Positions 29,716-38,026 of a stretch of 64,000 nucleotides of DNA are shown piece after piece. The stretch's first letter is position 1; every line of letters begins with the position of its first letter. Source of the DNA: Levilactobacillus senmaizukei DSM 21775 = NBRC 103853 (GTDB lineage: Bacteria; Bacillota; Bacilli; Lactobacillales; Lactobacillaceae); the NCBI RefSeq assembly GCF_001592085.1, contig NZ_BCWD01000002.1:1-64000 (forward strand), read 5' to 3'. The position numbers were made by a program, and so were the translations under genes. The notes below the pieces were generated by a model. That model was not told the DNA's origin and did not search any database. It worked only from the letters and a program-made list of their open reading frames with translations.

Positions 29716-30471
29716 TTAGCTTTGACCGAAGAAGCCGCCCTCGATCTTGAAGAACCGCCGTACCAGGAACATGCCACCGATTGATAGCACGCCGAGCACG
29801 ATGCTCCACATTGCTGGAAGCACTGGGTTGAAGACAGTCAGGTTTTCTGAGACGTAGAACAATCCCATCCAAACCCCGAAACCTAAGACAACCGCAATTG
29901 TCCGGAAGAACAGGTTAAACCGGTGCTTGATGTGTGTGTCCAATAATTTAGGCATCATTGGTAACAAGAACCCAGCGACAATGGCACTAACGGCGATGGC
30001 CGTTACCCCAACGGGCTTGCTGGTCTTCATCAGGTTAGGACTAAAGGTGTACATCAGCCCAAACATCAGGTTGAAGATCATGAAGAAAGTCAGGGCATTG
30101 TACAAGACGTTAGGCCAGTAACCAATACCACCGATTAACTTTTGTTCAACCTTAGGGCCTTCAACGACACGTTTGATGTGTTCATCAACGTCGCCGTACA
30201 TCGCCTTCGCGGTCTTACCTTCTTTTTGCCCCGCCGTCAGCTCGGTGACCATCCGCTTGATGACCCCGGCCTTGTGGTCCGGCGACAAACGTTGCTTCTG
30301 TAACTCACGGTTAAACCGGAACATGTAGTCGGCGTTTCGCTTGGACAAACCAATGTTGTCAAAGGCAGCCCGTTCTTCGATGTCGACATGCCGGTGAGTC
30401 TGGCGGACACCCGCATTCCGTGCGGACTGCTGGGCGCCTGCGTTGCGTGGAGTTTCCTTGTTATCGCTCAT
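29716..30471 (-). CDS. DUF1129 family membrane protein
   Basis: A 251-residue protein started at the ATG at 30471 (MSDNKETPRN), which has AGAAGGGA ten bases upstream; a longer frame to 30513 overlaps ychF and lacks a site. The cytosolic N-terminal part (N-A-D-Y-M-F-R-F-N and T-A-K-A-M-Y-G-D) is the DUF1129 signature; residues 110-251 hold about four membrane helices. The family is widespread next to ychF in lactobacilli and its function is unknown. It is the last gene of the rsmG-to-ychF run. Confidence 0.85.
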   Translation of the reverse strand: MSDNKETPRNAGAQQSARNAGVRQTHRHVDIEERAAFDNIGLSKRNADYMFRFNRELQKQRLSPDHKAGVIKRMVTELTAGQKEGKTAKAMYGDVDEHIKRVVEGPKVEQKLIGGIGYWPNVLYNALTFFMIFNLMFGLMYTFSPNLMKTSKPVGVTAIAVSAIVAGFLLPMMPKLLDTHIKHRFNLFFRTIAVVLGFGVWMGLFYVSENLTVFNPVLPAMWSIVLGVLSIGGMFLVRRFFKIEGGFFGQS

Positions 30472-30487
30472 GTATTCTTGATCCCTT

Positions 30488-31588
30488 CTAAACGTTGAAC
30501 CGGAATTCGACAATATCGCCGTCTTCCATCACGTAGTCTTTCCCTTCAACCCGCAGCTTTCCTGCTTCCTTGACGGCAGCTTCTGATTCGAATTGGTCCA
30601 AGGCATCAAATGCCATGACTTCTGCTCGAATGAAGCCTCGTTCAAAGTCGGAGTGAATAATCCCTGCGGCTTGAGGAGCCTTAGTTCCCTTCTTAAACGT
30701 CCAGGCACGGGTTTCCTTACCACCAGCCGTAAAGAACGTTTGCAGGCCTAAGAGGTGATATGAGGCCCGAATCAAACGGTTCAAGCCAGGTTCTTCAACC
30801 CCTTCAGCTTCCAGGAAGTCTTGCTTTTCGTCATCGTCCAATTGGGCGATTTCTTCTTCGGCCTCGGCTGCCACCGCAATGGCTTCGGCACCTTCCTTGG
30901 CCGCGTAGTCTTCGATAACCTTGAAGTACTTGGAGTCTTCAGGGTCCGCCATGTCATCTTCCGCAATGTTGGCCACGTACAGAACTGGCTTAGAGGTTAA
31001 TAGGAACAGCCCCTTCACAATCTTGGTTTCTTCTTCATCGAAATCAATCGTGCGAACCGCCCCGCCCTTTTCCAGAACGGGTTGAATCTTCTGTAAGACG
31101 GCCAATTCGGCCTTGGCTTCCTTGTCGCTCCCCTTGGCCGCCCGCTCAACCTTCGCTAAGCGTTTGTTGACGGCTTCCAAGTCGGACAGACCGAGTTCCA
31201 AGTTGATGGTTTCAATATCATCAATTGGGTCGATCTTACCGGAAACGTGGGTGATGTTATCGTCGTCAAAGGCCCGCACCACGTGGACAATGGCGTCGAC
31301 TTGGCGAATGTTTTCCAAGAACTTGTTCCCTAGTCCTTCACCCTTGCTGGCACCCTTAACGATCCCGGCAATATCGGTAAATTCAAAGGTCGTTGGGACC
31401 ACCTTTTTGGCTGGAATCAATTCCTGAATCCGGTCCAACCGGTTATCGGGTACCTCCACCATGCCGACGTTCGGGTCGATCGTGGCAAATGGGTAGTTGG
31501 CCATTTCGGCCCCCGCCTTCGTAATCGCGTTAAATAACGTGGACTTACCGACGTTTGGCAGTCCAACGATCCCTGCAGTTAATGACAT
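30488..31588 (-). CDS. ychF: Redox-regulated ATPase/GTPase YchF (EngD)
   Basis: A 366-residue P-loop protein of the Obg-related YchF family, which prefers ATP and associates with ribosomes. G9-L-P-N-V-G-K-S-T17 is the P-loop and D-I-A-G-I-V-K-G the G3 region. The insert at about 130-200 is the helical coiled-coil domain, and the C-terminal 80 residues are the TGS domain (ending D-G-D-I-V-E-F-R-F-N-V). It starts 5 bp after the DUF951 stop, in the conserved parB-DUF951-ychF order of the Firmicute origin region. Confidence 0.96.
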   Translation of the reverse strand: MSLTAGIVGLPNVGKSTLFNAITKAGAEMANYPFATIDPNVGMVEVPDNRLDRIQELIPAKKVVPTTFEFTDIAGIVKGASKGEGLGNKFLENIRQVDAIVHVVRAFDDDNITHVSGKIDPIDDIETINLELGLSDLEAVNKRLAKVERAAKGSDKEAKAELAVLQKIQPVLEKGGAVRTIDFDEEETKIVKGLFLLTSKPVLYVANIAEDDMADPEDSKYFKVIEDYAAKEGAEAIAVAAEAEEEIAQLDDDEKQDFLEAEGVEEPGLNRLIRASYHLLGLQTFFTAGGKETRAWTFKKGTKAPQAAGIIHSDFERGFIRAEVMAFDALDQFESEAAVKEAGKLRVEGKDYVMEDGDIVEFRFNV

Positions 31589-31593
31589 AGCAA

Positions 31594-31800
31594 TTATTCA
31601 CTCTTTCCATTATCAGCATCGGCCTGGTGGACCAATACCTTCTTTAATTTCTTTTCAAATTCACGCCGTGACAACATGACAATGTGGCCACAGTTCGTAC
31701 ACTTAATCTTAATGTCGGCTCCCATCCGGGTAATCTCCCACCGGTTAGTCCCACATGGATGAGGCTTCTTCATTTCTACCAAATCTCCGAGATCATACAT
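31594..31800 (-). CDS. DUF951 family zinc-ribbon-like protein
   Basis: A 68-residue protein typical of DUF951: M-Y-D-L-G-D-L-V-E-M-K-K-P-H-P-C-G opening, then C-T-N-C-G-H, three cysteines suggesting metal binding. The ATG at 31800 is preceded by GGAGG. It sits between parB and ychF as in many Firmicutes. Function unknown. Confidence 0.9.
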   Translation of the reverse strand: MYDLGDLVEMKKPHPCGTNRWEITRMGADIKIKCTNCGHIVMLSRREFEKKLKKVLVHQADADNGKSE

Positions 31801-31820
31801 GACAAGGCCTCCAAATCTGA

Positions 31821-32705
31821 TTAATCCAAGTGAATGTCTAACAAATCTAAGATCCGGTTCAAATCATCGTTGGACAGGTATTCAATTTCAATCCGCCCTT
31901 GATGGTCATCTTTGCTGCTTTCGTTAATCGAAACCTGGGTTCCGAAGCGTTCTTGAAGTTGGTTCTCCGTGGACCGCAAGAATGGTGATTTCTTCTTGCC
32001 GGGCTTCTTAGCCAACTTCTTAGCGGCACCGTTCAACTTGTTAACCTCGGCCTCAAGTGTCCGCACGGTCATTCCGTCCGTCACGGCTTTTTTGGCCAAT
32101 GCAACTAGCTTACTCTTGTCCTTCAAGGATAACAACGTTCGCGCTTGCCCCATGGACAACTCGTTGTGTTGCAGCATGTCCTTCACGGCCTTAGGCAGCC
32201 CCAACAACCGCAGGTAATTAGCGATATAGGGCCGACTCTTGCCTAAACGTTCGGACACCTGGGCCTGCGTCAAGGTGAGCTTGGTCATCAATGTATCGTA
32301 AGCTTCGGCCTCTTCCAAAGGTGTCAAATCTTCCCGTTGTAGGTTTTCCAAGACGGCAATTTCCATCATCTGTTCTTCGGAAATCGTCCGGACGATGGCG
32401 GGAATGGTGTCCTTACCGGCTAGCTTAGATGCCCGGTAGCGCCGTTCACCCGCAAGGATTTCGTAGCGTTGCAAGCTCTTGTCTGGCTGACGGACGATGA
32501 TGGGTTGAAAGACCCCGGTCTTCTCGATCGAAGTTGCCAAGTCCTTTAAGCCCTTTTGGTCAAACTTTTGTCGTGGTTGGTAGGGGTTGGGCCGAATGTC
32601 AGCCAACGCCAGGTCAACCACATTTTCTTCGGCGGTATCCACACCATTTTCGGCAAACAGTGCGTCAATCCCGCGTCCTAAACTTTTCTCTTTCTTACTT
32701 GCCAT
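31821..32705 (-). CDS. parB: Chromosome partitioning protein ParB (Spo0J)
   Basis: A 294-residue CTPase clamp that loads at parS sites near the origin and recruits condensin. It has the N-terminal ParB/Srx domain with N-P-Y-Q-P-R and G-E-R-R-Y-R-A-S, a central HTH (Q-V-S-E-R-L-G-K-S-R-P-Y-I-A-N) and a C-terminal dimer domain. It overlaps the end of parA by 11 bases and has GGAAG upstream, so it is translationally coupled. It acts with ParA in origin segregation. Confidence 0.95.
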   Translation of the reverse strand: MASKKEKSLGRGIDALFAENGVDTAEENVVDLALADIRPNPYQPRQKFDQKGLKDLATSIEKTGVFQPIIVRQPDKSLQRYEILAGERRYRASKLAGKDTIPAIVRTISEEQMMEIAVLENLQREDLTPLEEAEAYDTLMTKLTLTQAQVSERLGKSRPYIANYLRLLGLPKAVKDMLQHNELSMGQARTLLSLKDKSKLVALAKKAVTDGMTVRTLEAEVNKLNGAAKKLAKKPGKKKSPFLRSTENQLQERFGTQVSINESSKDDHQGRIEIEYLSNDDLNRILDLLDIHLD

Positions 32706-33462
32706 GGGCTGCTAGCACTTCCTTTGCGAGTTCTGCGTACACCTGAGCACCTTTCGACTTTGGCGCGTAGTCCACGATCGGCATCCCATGACTAGGCGCC
32801 TCCGCTAACTGCACGTTGCGAGGAATGATGGTTGAATAGACCTTGTTTTGGAAATACTTCTTCACTTCTTCGTTGACCTGCTTACCCAAATTAGTCCGGG
32901 CATCGTACAGCGTCAACAGCACGCCTTCAATCTTCAAATCACGGTTGAAGTGCTTCTGCACCAATTTAACCGTGTTTAAGAGTTGGGTCAACCCTTCCAA
33001 CGCGTAGTATTCACTCTGCACCGGAATCAAGATGGAATCCGCTGCGGTGAAAGCGTTGATGGTCAGGAGCCCCAGCGAGGGTGGACAATCAATTAAAATG
33101 TAATCATATTCGTCACGCACCTCATCCAAGGCCGCCTTTAACCGGGTTTCCCGGGCCATCATGGGGGTCAGTTCGATCTCCGCACCAGAAAGCTGGATAG
33201 TGGCCGGCACGATGTCTAGGTCCGGATGGTCCGTATGAATGATAGCTTCTTTAATCGGCGTTTCGTTGACTAGGACATCATAGATTTCCCGTTCAATCGT
33301 GGCCTTTTGAATCCCAACGCCACTCGTCGCGTTCCCTTGGGCATCAGTGTCGACCAACAACACGTGTTGACCCGCACTTGCCAAGGCTGCGCCCAAGTTG
33401 ACACCGGTCGTGGTTTTACCCACACCACCTTTTTGGTTGGCTAATGCAATGATAGTGCCCAT
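32695..33462 (-). CDS. parA: Chromosome partitioning ATPase ParA (Soj)
   Basis: A 255-residue Walker-type ATPase. The ATG at 33462 (M-G-T-I-I-A-L) is chosen because AGAGGTGG lies just upstream; the longer frame to 33534 would overlap noc. The deviant Walker A K-G-G-V-G-K-T-T follows at residues 11-18, with D-T-D-A-Q-G-N and I-D-C-P-P-S-L-G as the other switch motifs. Its start lies 14 bases past the noc stop. Confidence 0.95.
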   Translation of the reverse strand: MGTIIALANQKGGVGKTTTGVNLGAALASAGQHVLLVDTDAQGNATSGVGIQKATIEREIYDVLVNETPIKEAIIHTDHPDLDIVPATIQLSGAEIELTPMMARETRLKAALDEVRDEYDYILIDCPPSLGLLTINAFTAADSILIPVQSEYYALEGLTQLLNTVKLVQKHFNRDLKIEGVLLTLYDARTNLGKQVNEEVKKYFQNKVYSTIIPRNVQLAEAPSHGMPIVDYAPKSKGAQVYAELAKEVLAAHGK

Positions 33463-33475
33463 ATGTTTTCCACCT

Positions 33476-34333
33476 CTAGCTTTCTTTTGGAATATCGATA
33501 ATGATGCGGTAACCGTCTGGCGTTTCTTCTTCATGGGTTTCCAGCTTCATCCCCGCGTCGGTGACCATCTTCACGGATTTCCGGATCGTGTTCACCGCAA
33601 CTCGGGTATCGCCAGTCACGCCATGACGCGTGACCTTGCGCCGTCGTTTCGCCGGCTTAGCGGGTGCTTTGGCCTCAGCAATCAATGCTTCGGTCTCCTT
33701 GACCGTCAGCTGATCTGCCAAGACTTGCTCGAGGATTTCCGGTTGTTCGTCCGCTGGCACGGCCAACATGGCCCGCCCATGACGTTCGGAAATCTTACGA
33801 TTCAAAATAGCTGCCCGCACGGGTTCGGCCAGCTTCAAAAGCCGTAGCTTATTGGCAATGAACCCCTGGCTCTTGCCAATGCCTTCCGCCAATTGGGCCT
33901 GCGTCATGTGATTTAAAGCCATCAGTTGCTGATAGGCATGGGCCTCTTCCACAGCGGATAGTTCCTCACGTTGGAGGTTTTCAATCAACGCCATGGAGGC
34001 CGTCTCATCGTCATCCATGGTTTCGACGATGGCGGGCACCGTGTCCCAGTTGAGGCTCGATACCGCTCTGAATCGCCGTTCACCGGCAATAATTTCGTAA
34101 TGATCGGGCTCGTATTGCCGGAGCACAATGGGTTGAAGTAACCCGTGTTCCGCAATGGTCTGTGCTAACTCACCGATCGCCGTTTCATCAAAGCGTTGCC
34201 GTGGTTGGAATCGGTTGGGAATGATTTGACCAACCGGAATCATCACGACAGATTGTTTCACGGGATGCGTTGGTTCATTCGTCTTATCCCGGTTATTTCC
34301 AAATAATGAAAATGGCAATGATCTTACCCCCAT
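33476..34333 (-). CDS. noc: Nucleoid occlusion protein Noc
   Basis: A 285-residue ParB paralogue that prevents division over the nucleoid. It has the ParB domain (N-R-F-Q-P-R, G-E-R-R-F-R-A) and an HTH with Q-L-A-E-G-I-G-K-S-Q-G-F-I-A-N-K. The N-terminal extension (S-L-P-F-S-L-F-G-N-N) is the amphipathic membrane-binding helix that marks Noc rather than Spo0J. It lies between rsmG (4 bp gap) and parA, the standard Firmicute position. Confidence 0.93.
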   Translation of the reverse strand: MGVRSLPFSLFGNNRDKTNEPTHPVKQSVVMIPVGQIIPNRFQPRQRFDETAIGELAQTIAEHGLLQPIVLRQYEPDHYEIIAGERRFRAVSSLNWDTVPAIVETMDDDETASMALIENLQREELSAVEEAHAYQQLMALNHMTQAQLAEGIGKSQGFIANKLRLLKLAEPVRAAILNRKISERHGRAMLAVPADEQPEILEQVLADQLTVKETEALIAEAKAPAKPAKRRRKVTRHGVTGDTRVAVNTIRKSVKMVTDAGMKLETHEEETPDGYRIIIDIPKES

Positions 34334-34337
34334 CCCA

Positions 34338-35066
34338 TTAATCTTCTAGCGGCTCCCGGTTGGGTGTGCCGGCCTTACGCGGATATTTCTTCGGCGTATG
34401 CTTAACCTTATCGATCACCACGATGTGGCGTGGATCATTGGATACAGGCAAGTTAAAGGCCTCGTCAGCGCTCAACTGGCCACCTAGTGTGACAATCCCC
34501 GTTTGGCTAACCGCGAGCTCGTTGGCCGTCTGAGCCGCCTTTAAAGCGACAAATTGCCCCCCCACCTTAACCAGTGGCAAGCACAGTTCACTCAAAACCG
34601 ACATCCGGGCCACGGCTCTGGCCAAGACCAGGTCGTAGGCTTCCCGGTGTTCGGACCGCTTACCACCAAACTCTTCGGCACGCGCATGGTGAAAGGCCAC
34701 GCCCGTCAAGTCGAGCTTGGCTGCCAGGTCATTTAAGAAGGTAATCCGCTTGTTCAAGGAGTCCACGATGGCAACCTTGAGTTGGGGGAAGACGATCTTA
34801 AGCGGCAATGACGGGAAGCCAGCACCGGCACCCACATCACAAATGGTAAGGGGTTCCGTCCGGATTCCCGGCACATAAAAGGCAGGGGTCAACGAGTCAT
34901 AGAAATGCTTCAGATAGACCTCGGGCTCCGCGGTAATCGTTGTCAGATTAACGTGTTCATTGGTCGCGACTAAGTAGTGAAAATAGTCCGCAAATTGTTG
35001 TTCTTGTGTAGCGGTTAATTCAATGCCCTGCTTAGCTAGCGCGGCACGAAACTCTTCTGGATTCAT
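34338..35066 (-). CDS. rsmG: 16S rRNA (guanine527-N7)-methyltransferase
   Basis: A 242-residue class I methyltransferase using SAM to methylate G527 of 16S rRNA. Motif I is [16 protein letters not shown], followed by V-D-S-L-N-K-R (motif II) and the late basic K-K-Y-P-R-K-A-G segment typical of GidB. The ATG at 35066 has GGGAG upstream. First gene of the rsmG-noc-parA-parB run; loss gives low-level streptomycin resistance in other bacteria. Confidence 0.95.
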   Translation of the reverse strand: MNPEEFRAALAKQGIELTATQEQQFADYFHYLVATNEHVNLTTITAEPEVYLKHFYDSLTPAFYVPGIRTEPLTICDVGAGAGFPSLPLKIVFPQLKVAIVDSLNKRITFLNDLAAKLDLTGVAFHHARAEEFGGKRSEHREAYDLVLARAVARMSVLSELCLPLVKVGGQFVALKAAQTANELAVSQTGIVTLGGQLSADEAFNLPVSNDPRHIVVIDKVKHTPKKYPRKAGTPNREPLED

Positions 35067-35088
35067 GCAATATCTCCCAGTTCATTTT

Positions 35089-35107
35089 GTGAAACAAAAT
35101 GTTTCAC
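35089..35107. promoter_or_regulatory. Palindrome GTGAAACAAAATGTTTCAC upstream of rsmG
   Basis: A perfect 8-bp inverted repeat around AAA, 23 bp upstream of the rsmG start codon. Its halves are those of the Firmicute parS (TGTTTCACGTGAAACA) in inside-out order. Further GTGAAAC/GTTTCAC half-sites occur at about 35136 and 35171. It is probably an operator or ParB-family site, but it is not a consensus parS. Confidence 0.4.
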
Positions 35108-35245
35108 GTTTGAGTATACTTTACCTTAATTACTGGTGAAACGCAACCGAACCACCGGGCTCAATTGACCGTTTCACACTCACGTCGTTCTCTATTATAC
35201 CGAAAATCAGGGTCACATGGAACGCTTTCCCCAGGAAATAAATAG

Positions 35246-35285
35246 GAGGCATGATTCCAGTCATATAACCGGGAATCACGCCTCG
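35246..35285 (-). terminator. Hairpin after the metallophosphoesterase gene
   Basis: GAGGCGTGATTCC and GGAATCATGCCTC arms on the minus strand; the tail (CTATTTATTT) is only moderately T-rich. Confidence 0.6.
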
Positions 35286-35297
35286 CAACAGGTCGAT

Positions 35298-36179
35298 TTA
35301 AAATGGGGGCTGGTTCACCAAGCGCCGGGGATTCATCAACCGGGGGCGATGCTTGGCAAAACCAGTATTGCTAATCCGAATGGTATCGATCACGGGTTCA
35401 CCTAGCAATAGCGGATGATTCGTCACGCTAGCTAAGCCCCGTTGAATCGTAATGACATTGTAGCTAATTCCGTCATGAACCTCATGTTCATGGGGGTTCT
35501 GGCAATCAATATAAGTGGCCGTCGACCCCACCGAGGTCACGGGAATGCCGTTATCGACCAAATAGCTCGCACCAAAATGTAAGTGCCCGGTAAAGATGCC
35601 GCCAATATTGTGGCCGTGCAGAATCGCCAACAATTCTCGGTTATTCTGCAGGAGGGCATAGCGCATTGACTGTAATGCCGGCGTATCCAGCGGGTGATGG
35701 ACGAAGATAAACGCCCGCCGACGTGGCGCTAGATGGAGGCTCTTATTCAACCAGTTCAGCTGTTCCCGGTCGAGCCAGCCCGCCTCCTTATTGGGTTCCC
35801 ACTTCGAATCCAGAAAATAAAAATCCATGTTCTGATGAACCTGCTTATAAGCATAGTACGGTTGATGCGGTTCTTCTAAGTAACCTTCGTTAAAGGCTTC
35901 CCGGTCGTCTTGATCGCCCAGGATCACCTGAATTGGTGCCCCAATTTGTTTAGCTTGCTGATCTAAGTAGGTGCGGAATTGGGCATAATCTTTGCTGGTT
36001 CCACCGGTTAATAAGTCCCCGCCAATGACAATTAGATTTGGCTCAATCTGCTGACGTCGCACGTCGTCAAACAGTCGCTGGAGTTTATGTTTCGGTTCGA
36101 TCTGTTGATGATACTGTGGCGCGGTCGTTCCCGCCGCCAACTGCGGATCGGATAAATGGACGATTTTGAATTTATTCAT
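35298..36179 (-). CDS. Calcineurin-like metallophosphoesterase
   Basis: A 293-residue cytosolic metallophosphoesterase. The first metal motif is S-D-P-Q near residue 10 (family usually D-x-H), then G-G-D-L-L, G-D-Q-D-D in place of G-N-H-D/E, H-H-P-L-D and G-H-L-H. The Q and D substitutions at two canonical histidine positions are unusual and may reflect altered metal use. Related proteins hydrolyse cyclic nucleotides or other phosphodiesters. No clear ribosome binding site (GGGGG only). It is separate from rsmG. Confidence 0.75.
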   Translation of the reverse strand: MNKFKIVHLSDPQLAAGTTAPQYHQQIEPKHKLQRLFDDVRRQQIEPNLIVIGGDLLTGGTSKDYAQFRTYLDQQAKQIGAPIQVILGDQDDREAFNEGYLEEPHQPYYAYKQVHQNMDFYFLDSKWEPNKEAGWLDREQLNWLNKSLHLAPRRRAFIFVHHPLDTPALQSMRYALLQNNRELLAILHGHNIGGIFTGHLHFGASYLVDNGIPVTSVGSTATYIDCQNPHEHEVHDGISYNVITIQRGLASVTNHPLLLGEPVIDTIRISNTGFAKHRPRLMNPRRLVNQPPF

Positions 36180-36386
36180 ACCCCCGTGGCCCCATCGAAT
36201 AAAGTTACTACCACCGGGAACCCCACCCGGCGACAGCTAAGCTGACTATCACTAAGTTAGGTCTAGCATACCGAACCGATGTAAATTCTCTGTATGAAAT
36301 TCGTCAACATCCTGTAAAGTTTCCGCAGATCGTGCACAAAGTCCCGGCTCAGGGTGCGGTTCGATAAGGCTGGCAACCTCCAGTTG
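36180..36386. other. Intergenic region before repeat copy 7
   Basis: Promoter region of the metallophosphoesterase; nothing else supported. Confidence 0.35.
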
Positions 36387-36509
36387 CCGGAAATGGGCTG
36401 GAACGCGGTGAACAGGATTTTGAGCCACAGCGCGGTCTCAAAAACCCGTTCTGTCTAACCGGAGCAACCCCCTCCGCTAAGGCAGTCCCACGGCTGAGCC
36501 CATTTCCGG
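36387..36509 (+). repeat. Structured dispersed repeat, copy 7 (forward)
   Basis: Arms CCGGAAATGGGCT and AGCCCATTTCCGG are perfect inverted repeats. The core reads GCTGGAACGCGGTGAACA, then the TTTTGAG/CTCAAAA hairpin and a second hairpin ending in CTAAGGCAG. It is the clearest forward copy. Confidence 0.9.
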
Positions 36510-36633
36510 CCGCCCTGCGGTCTTAGATAGATCGTCGAGGTCTAGACTGGTTTAGGACCAAGTCAAAATCCGCGAATTTGAAACAGAGAAGCCCCTGGAC
36601 TCTTTCAATCAGGTCCAAGATTTCAATGGGACA

Positions 36634-36673
36634 GAAAAGCACCAGTACCCACACGGTGGCGAGTATTGGTGCT
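36634..36673 (-). terminator. Intrinsic terminator of the 31-residue gene
   Basis: On the minus strand, GCACCAATAC and GTACTGGTGC arms are followed by TTTTCTG. Confidence 0.8.
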
Positions 36674-36677
36674 GCAG

Positions 36678-36773
36678 TTACTTCTTCGGATGTTTAACGG
36701 GCTTGGCAAACCAAATCATGGGCAACCACGTGACAATCAATAAGATCAACGTATCAAAGTGTACAGCTGACAT
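36678..36773 (-). CDS. 31-residue single-span membrane peptide
   Basis: A short frame from ATG at 36773, with GAAGAGG eight bases upstream, to TAA at 36678-36680. The peptide has one hydrophobic helix (residues 7-23, with L-I-L-L-I-V-T-W-L-P) and a basic tail (K-P-V-K-H-P-K-K). A terminator follows within a few bases. Size, single helix and basic end resemble type I toxins or small regulatory membrane peptides, but I see no antisense RNA promoter. Confidence 0.6.
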   Translation of the reverse strand: MSAVHFDTLILLIVTWLPMIWFAKPVKHPKK

Positions 36774-36964
36774 ACGATCATCCTCTTCCCCTATGCTTGC
36801 CCTCATCATAGCAGGTCTATGTTTCGTTTCTGTATTGAAATGCACCCATTCTTGTAAAGGTTACTAGGGAGAATTCGGATTGCCCACAAATGCCTATTTA
36901 ACGGGGCCTTGTGCCCCTAATTTAGCGATAGCAATTATCGGTGACCGAACAAATATGGCCACTC

Positions 36965-36996
36965 AAAAACGGCCCCCAGCATGTGCTGGGAGCCGT
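36965..36996 (-). terminator. Intrinsic terminator of the nucleoside hydrolase gene
   Basis: On the minus strand, GGCTCCCAGCA and TGCTGGGGGCC arms are followed by GTTTTTG. Confidence 0.9.
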
Positions 36997-37025
36997 TCAT
37001 TAATCATTATCTGTAATTGTTGAAA

Positions 37026-37943
37026 TTAGTCCTTGATAGCCCGAACTTCTTCGATGAACCACTTGTTGAAGGCATCGGCGTCGATATCAACGGAAACCTT
37101 GGCGTTCGTCTTACCATCATGGTAAGCGCCACGGATATCGCCGACCGTTTCACCAATGGCAGCACCATCGGTAACAACATCGATCCACATGTCCTTCGTG
37201 GTAATTGCTTCTGGGTGAAGGAGGTAGAAGATGGTGTTCACATCGTGCATGGCAATCCCGGCGTCACTATTGTCACCGTCGTGGATGATAATGTCATGCA
37301 GCATCTTGCCGGCTTCGTTCAAAGTAGGCAGGGTTTCGATGCTCTTGTGAGTTAACAGGGCCTTCATGGTGATGTCCAAACCAACCATGACGATTGGAAC
37401 ACCGGACTTGTACATGATAGCGGCGGCATCTGGGTCGGTGAAGACGTTGAATTCAGCGGCACTCGTCATGTTCCCCATGCTCAACGAACCACCCATGGCC
37501 ACGATTTCCTTGATGTGGCTCTTAACTTCTGGGTATTCGGAGAAGAGCAACGCAATGTTAGTGTATGAACCGGTTGGAACCAAGGTAATGGGTTCGTCAC
37601 TAGCCATGATTTCGTCATGCAAGGCTTCTACGGCCGTCTTCTTCAATGGCGTTGGTAGGTCAGTTGGGAAGTCATAACCAGGCATCCCGGATTCACCGTG
37701 AATCCGTGCAGCATCTTCAAAGTCCTTGAATAATGGTTGTTCAGCACCACCTGCAACGGGGATGCTTTGGTTAAAGAACCGCACAATCTTTAAAGCGTTG
37801 ATCGTGGTCTTATCAACCGTTACGTTACCGGCAACCGTCGTCACCAGCTTCAAGTCAATCTTTGGGTCATTAATGGCCATGGTTAAGGCCGCTGCATCGT
37901 CAATCCCAGGATCTGTATCCATAATAATCTTAGTTGTCATCAT
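37026..37943 (-). CDS. Inosine/uridine-preferring nucleoside hydrolase (IUNH family)
   Basis: Cleaves ribonucleosides to base and ribose. At 305 residues it has the family calcium-binding fingerprint M-D-T-D-P-G-I-D-D-A near the N-terminus (D10, D15, D16 region), a V-G-L-D-I-T block and a late H-D-V-N-T (catalytic His/Asp) block. The ATG at 37943 follows GGGAGG. It closes a nucleoside-salvage stretch transcribed the same way (pseudo-phosphopentomutase, NupC, NCS2 permease), so it likely acts on imported nucleosides. Confidence 0.92.
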   Translation of the reverse strand: MMTTKIIMDTDPGIDDAAALTMAINDPKIDLKLVTTVAGNVTVDKTTINALKIVRFFNQSIPVAGGAEQPLFKDFEDAARIHGESGMPGYDFPTDLPTPLKKTAVEALHDEIMASDEPITLVPTGSYTNIALLFSEYPEVKSHIKEIVAMGGSLSMGNMTSAAEFNVFTDPDAAAIMYKSGVPIVMVGLDITMKALLTHKSIETLPTLNEAGKMLHDIIIHDGDNSDAGIAMHDVNTIFYLLHPEAITTKDMWIDVVTDGAAIGETVGDIRGAYHDGKTNAKVSVDIDADAFNKWFIEEVRAIKD

Positions 37944-37980
37944 TATTTCCTCCCAATGAATTAATTCGGTTTTTATAATT

Positions 37981-37999
37981 TAAGCGGCGTAACCGCTTA
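37981..37999. promoter_or_regulatory. Palindrome TAAGCGG-N5-CCGCTTA between nucleoside genes
   Basis: Perfect 7-bp arms around CGTAA, 28 bp past the NCS2 permease stop and 38 bp upstream of the nucleoside hydrolase start. It has no T-tail on the minus strand, so an operator is more likely than a terminator. Confidence 0.4.
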
Positions 38000-38026
38000 C
38001 GTTAAACCCTTAAGTAAAGTTCCCCA

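Noticed and set aside
34250-34275. parS-like TGTTTCACGG within noc
   Set aside because: Only the left half matches the consensus; the right half does not.
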